Source: Manduca sexta
Lineage: Eukaryota > Arthropoda > Insecta > Lepidoptera > Sphingidae
DNA: 64,000 nucleotides
NCBI RefSeq assembly: GCF_014839805.1
Contig: NC_051115.1
Span: 3,656,600 to 3,720,599 of the forward strand
Reading direction: 5' to 3'
Part shown: in pieces, positions 51,601 to 54,600 of the stretch
How the letters are laid out: every line of letters starts with the position of its first letter
Numbering within the stretch: position 1 is the first letter of the stretch
Notes under the pieces: generated by a model
The model's database searches: none
Told to the model about the DNA's origin: nothing
The model's input: the letters and a program-made list of their open reading frames with translations, nothing else
Position numbers and translations under genes: made by a program

Positions 51601-54600
51601 TGAAATAGTCTCAATTATAAGGCCGAAGCCATGTCTGAAATAGTCTCAATTATAAGGCCGAGGCCATGTCTGAAATATTCTCAATTATAAGGCCGAAGCC
51701 ATGTCTGAAATATTCTCAATTATAAGGCCGAAGCCATGTCTGAAATAGTCTCAATTATAAGGCCGAAGCCATGTCTGAAATAGTCTCAATTATAAGGCCG
51801 AAGCCATGTCTGTATCCTCAAGTATATGATCTGTCTATATCTATTTATCATGTAGAAATCTCCATATTATATGTACAACATGTCAAAATAAGAGTTCACA
51901 AAATTCTTCACTTAATTAATTTGTACAAAAATCAAATTTCTCCAATAGTGGACCAAATAAAGTTGCATAAAGAGAGATAACATTGCCGATTCTTCAAAAT
52001 CGTTTGCAAAGAGCGCGGGATACTCTCGGCATTTCCATAAATACGTAAAAGTTCTTCAATCAACAAAAGTCGTTGAACAGCAAAGTCGCTGCATTCAAAA
52101 AATATATGATCCAAAGACTGAATTAGGCCACAATTACAATATGTACAATATGGTGATGGCAAAATGTTCATTCTATGAAGATGCTCATTAAATCGTCCAT
52201 GACCGATTCGCAGACGACATATTGTTGTATAAAAACGCCTATTAACAAAGTTACCTTTATAGAACCAGGGAGTCATAATATTTGGATTGATAGACCTGTA
52301 CCACTGCCCCTTTCGTTGAAGACTGTCTTCCCAATGATGCTTCCATAAGTCTTGAATTTCCTTCTTAATTAATACTAAACAGTCTGATATTGGAATTTTT
52401 ATGTTTCTGTATGGTACCACGTACGAAGTGTTTGTGATAAGCCTGGCCAAATAATCAACTCTTTCATTGCCAATAACGCCAATATGAGATGGTGTCCAGA
52501 AAAGGACAATGTCTATTTTACCTTGCATAGTTAGTTTATAATACTTTTTGCGAATATCGTAAATGATAAAATGAGTACCAGATGAGTACATAGGATTTGT
52601 TAAAGCCAGTAACACACTCATACAATCAGTAATTATAATCCATTTTTTCAATTCTAAATTTGATTGTACTTTGTCTTCTATATAATCCAAAGCAGCAACA
52701 ATAGCATATGCCTCCGCAGTATATATACTCGTGACGTCAGGAAGTCTCAATCCATATCCAATTCTGTTTGGCAAATCGTAGATAGCCATAGAGACTTTAT
52801 CTTGAGTCTTCGCTCCATCTGTAAATACTTGAATGTGTTCTTGCCACTCAGAAATTCTGTTGTATACATCATGCTTATTGCCCAATTCATTATCAATGAC
52901 AATTTTAATATTATTGAACTTACTTTCGTAATCACCATCATAGCAAGGTAAAGTATCATTGTGATAAATATTATAAACGGTAGTAACATTTAGTATTTTA
53001 TCTAAGTTATCGGTAAGATAAGTGCCGGAATTTTTTCTAAGTTTAGAGAGTAAAGTATTATTGGAAATAGTTACCATTTTGAAGATGAATTTGTACAACA
53101 ACATTAGAATGCGAATTCTCATAGGAGGTAAATTGCATTCAATTTGCATAGAGTTAATAGGAGATGTATTCATGGCACCGAGAATTAAACGCATATTTTT
53201 ATTTTGTATTTTCTCAATTTTATCGATCAGTCTAATAGAGGAAGCATAACAAAAGAATGCGTATTCAAAATGGCTTCTAACTAACGATTTATAAAGCATT
53301 AAAAGAGTCTTTGGATCTGCTCCCCATTTAGAGCCAACTAAGGATCTGAGAATATTTGTAGCTTTCATAGCCCTTACTATTAAGCAATCGACGTACTTTA
53401 ACCAACTTAAATTTTGATGGAAAAGAACTCCTAAGAATTTCACATTTGTTTCAATAGGAATTTTAATGTTGTGATATAAAAACAGAAAATACAGAAATTT
53501 TAAGGCTTTTTTTAGAAAATATTACTATTTTGCTTTTATATGGATTGATTTCTAAGCCCAAAAAATTTAAATAACGGTGAAGATTTTGAAGAACCAGATT
53601 TAATTTAGTTTTAGTTTGTACCAAGTCATCACCGCTGCAGTATATGGCTAAATCGTCAGCAAATTGCAGATTTACAACGCTCGATCCCAAAACTATATTT
53701 AATCGATGTATATATAATATATACAACAGGGGGCTTAAAATACCTCCCTGACACACACCTTTAAATGAAAGTCTAGGTCCATAAAATTTATTATTATATT
53801 AAAAAAAACTTCTCTACCCGAGAGGAAATTGTAAATCCAATGAACCATTTTATCTGGAATACCCAAATTTAATAGAGATGTAGACAACAAACTTATATTG
53901 ATATTATTAAAAGCACCCACAACATCTAGAAAAATGCATGCCAGATGTTTGTTTTCATTAAAAGCAGAGTTGACGTCAGTATAAAAGTGAGCAAGGCTTT
54001 CCCAGGCAGACATCCCGCGACGAAAACCAAATTGATTGTTGGGTAAAAGGCGGTTATGTTCGATATAAAATTCAAGACGAAGTTTTAGAAGCTGTTCGAA
54101 AATTTTCCCAACACATGAGGTTAATGCTATTGGTCGATATGAATCCGGACTATTGGGAGATTTATCGGGCTTGAGTATTGGAACCAAACAATCCATTTTC
54201 CACTCTTTCGGAATAAGAGAGGCGCACCATAAAGAATTTAAAATTTTTAGAAAAATTAATTTATTACATGACGAGAGATTTTTGATCATTTTATATGAAA
54301 TATTGTCTAATCCGCACGCTGTATCTCTCCGAGATTTTATGGCTGTATTTAATTCTTCTAAAGTAAATGGATCAACGAGATAGGAGTTATTGATATTTAA
54401 ACGAGCGGTCCCAGAATGAAAATCATGATGGGGTTCAACGAAGTCTGGAGAATATTTCCTTAAAAAATCGTTAATCCATAAGCTATCTGATGTAGTCGAC
54501 ATGGAAGATGATGAGAAAGTTTTATTAAATTTACGCATAGTTTGCCAAATTTTAGAAACAGGAGTTACTCGAGATAATTTTGAACAAAATTCTTGCCAAC

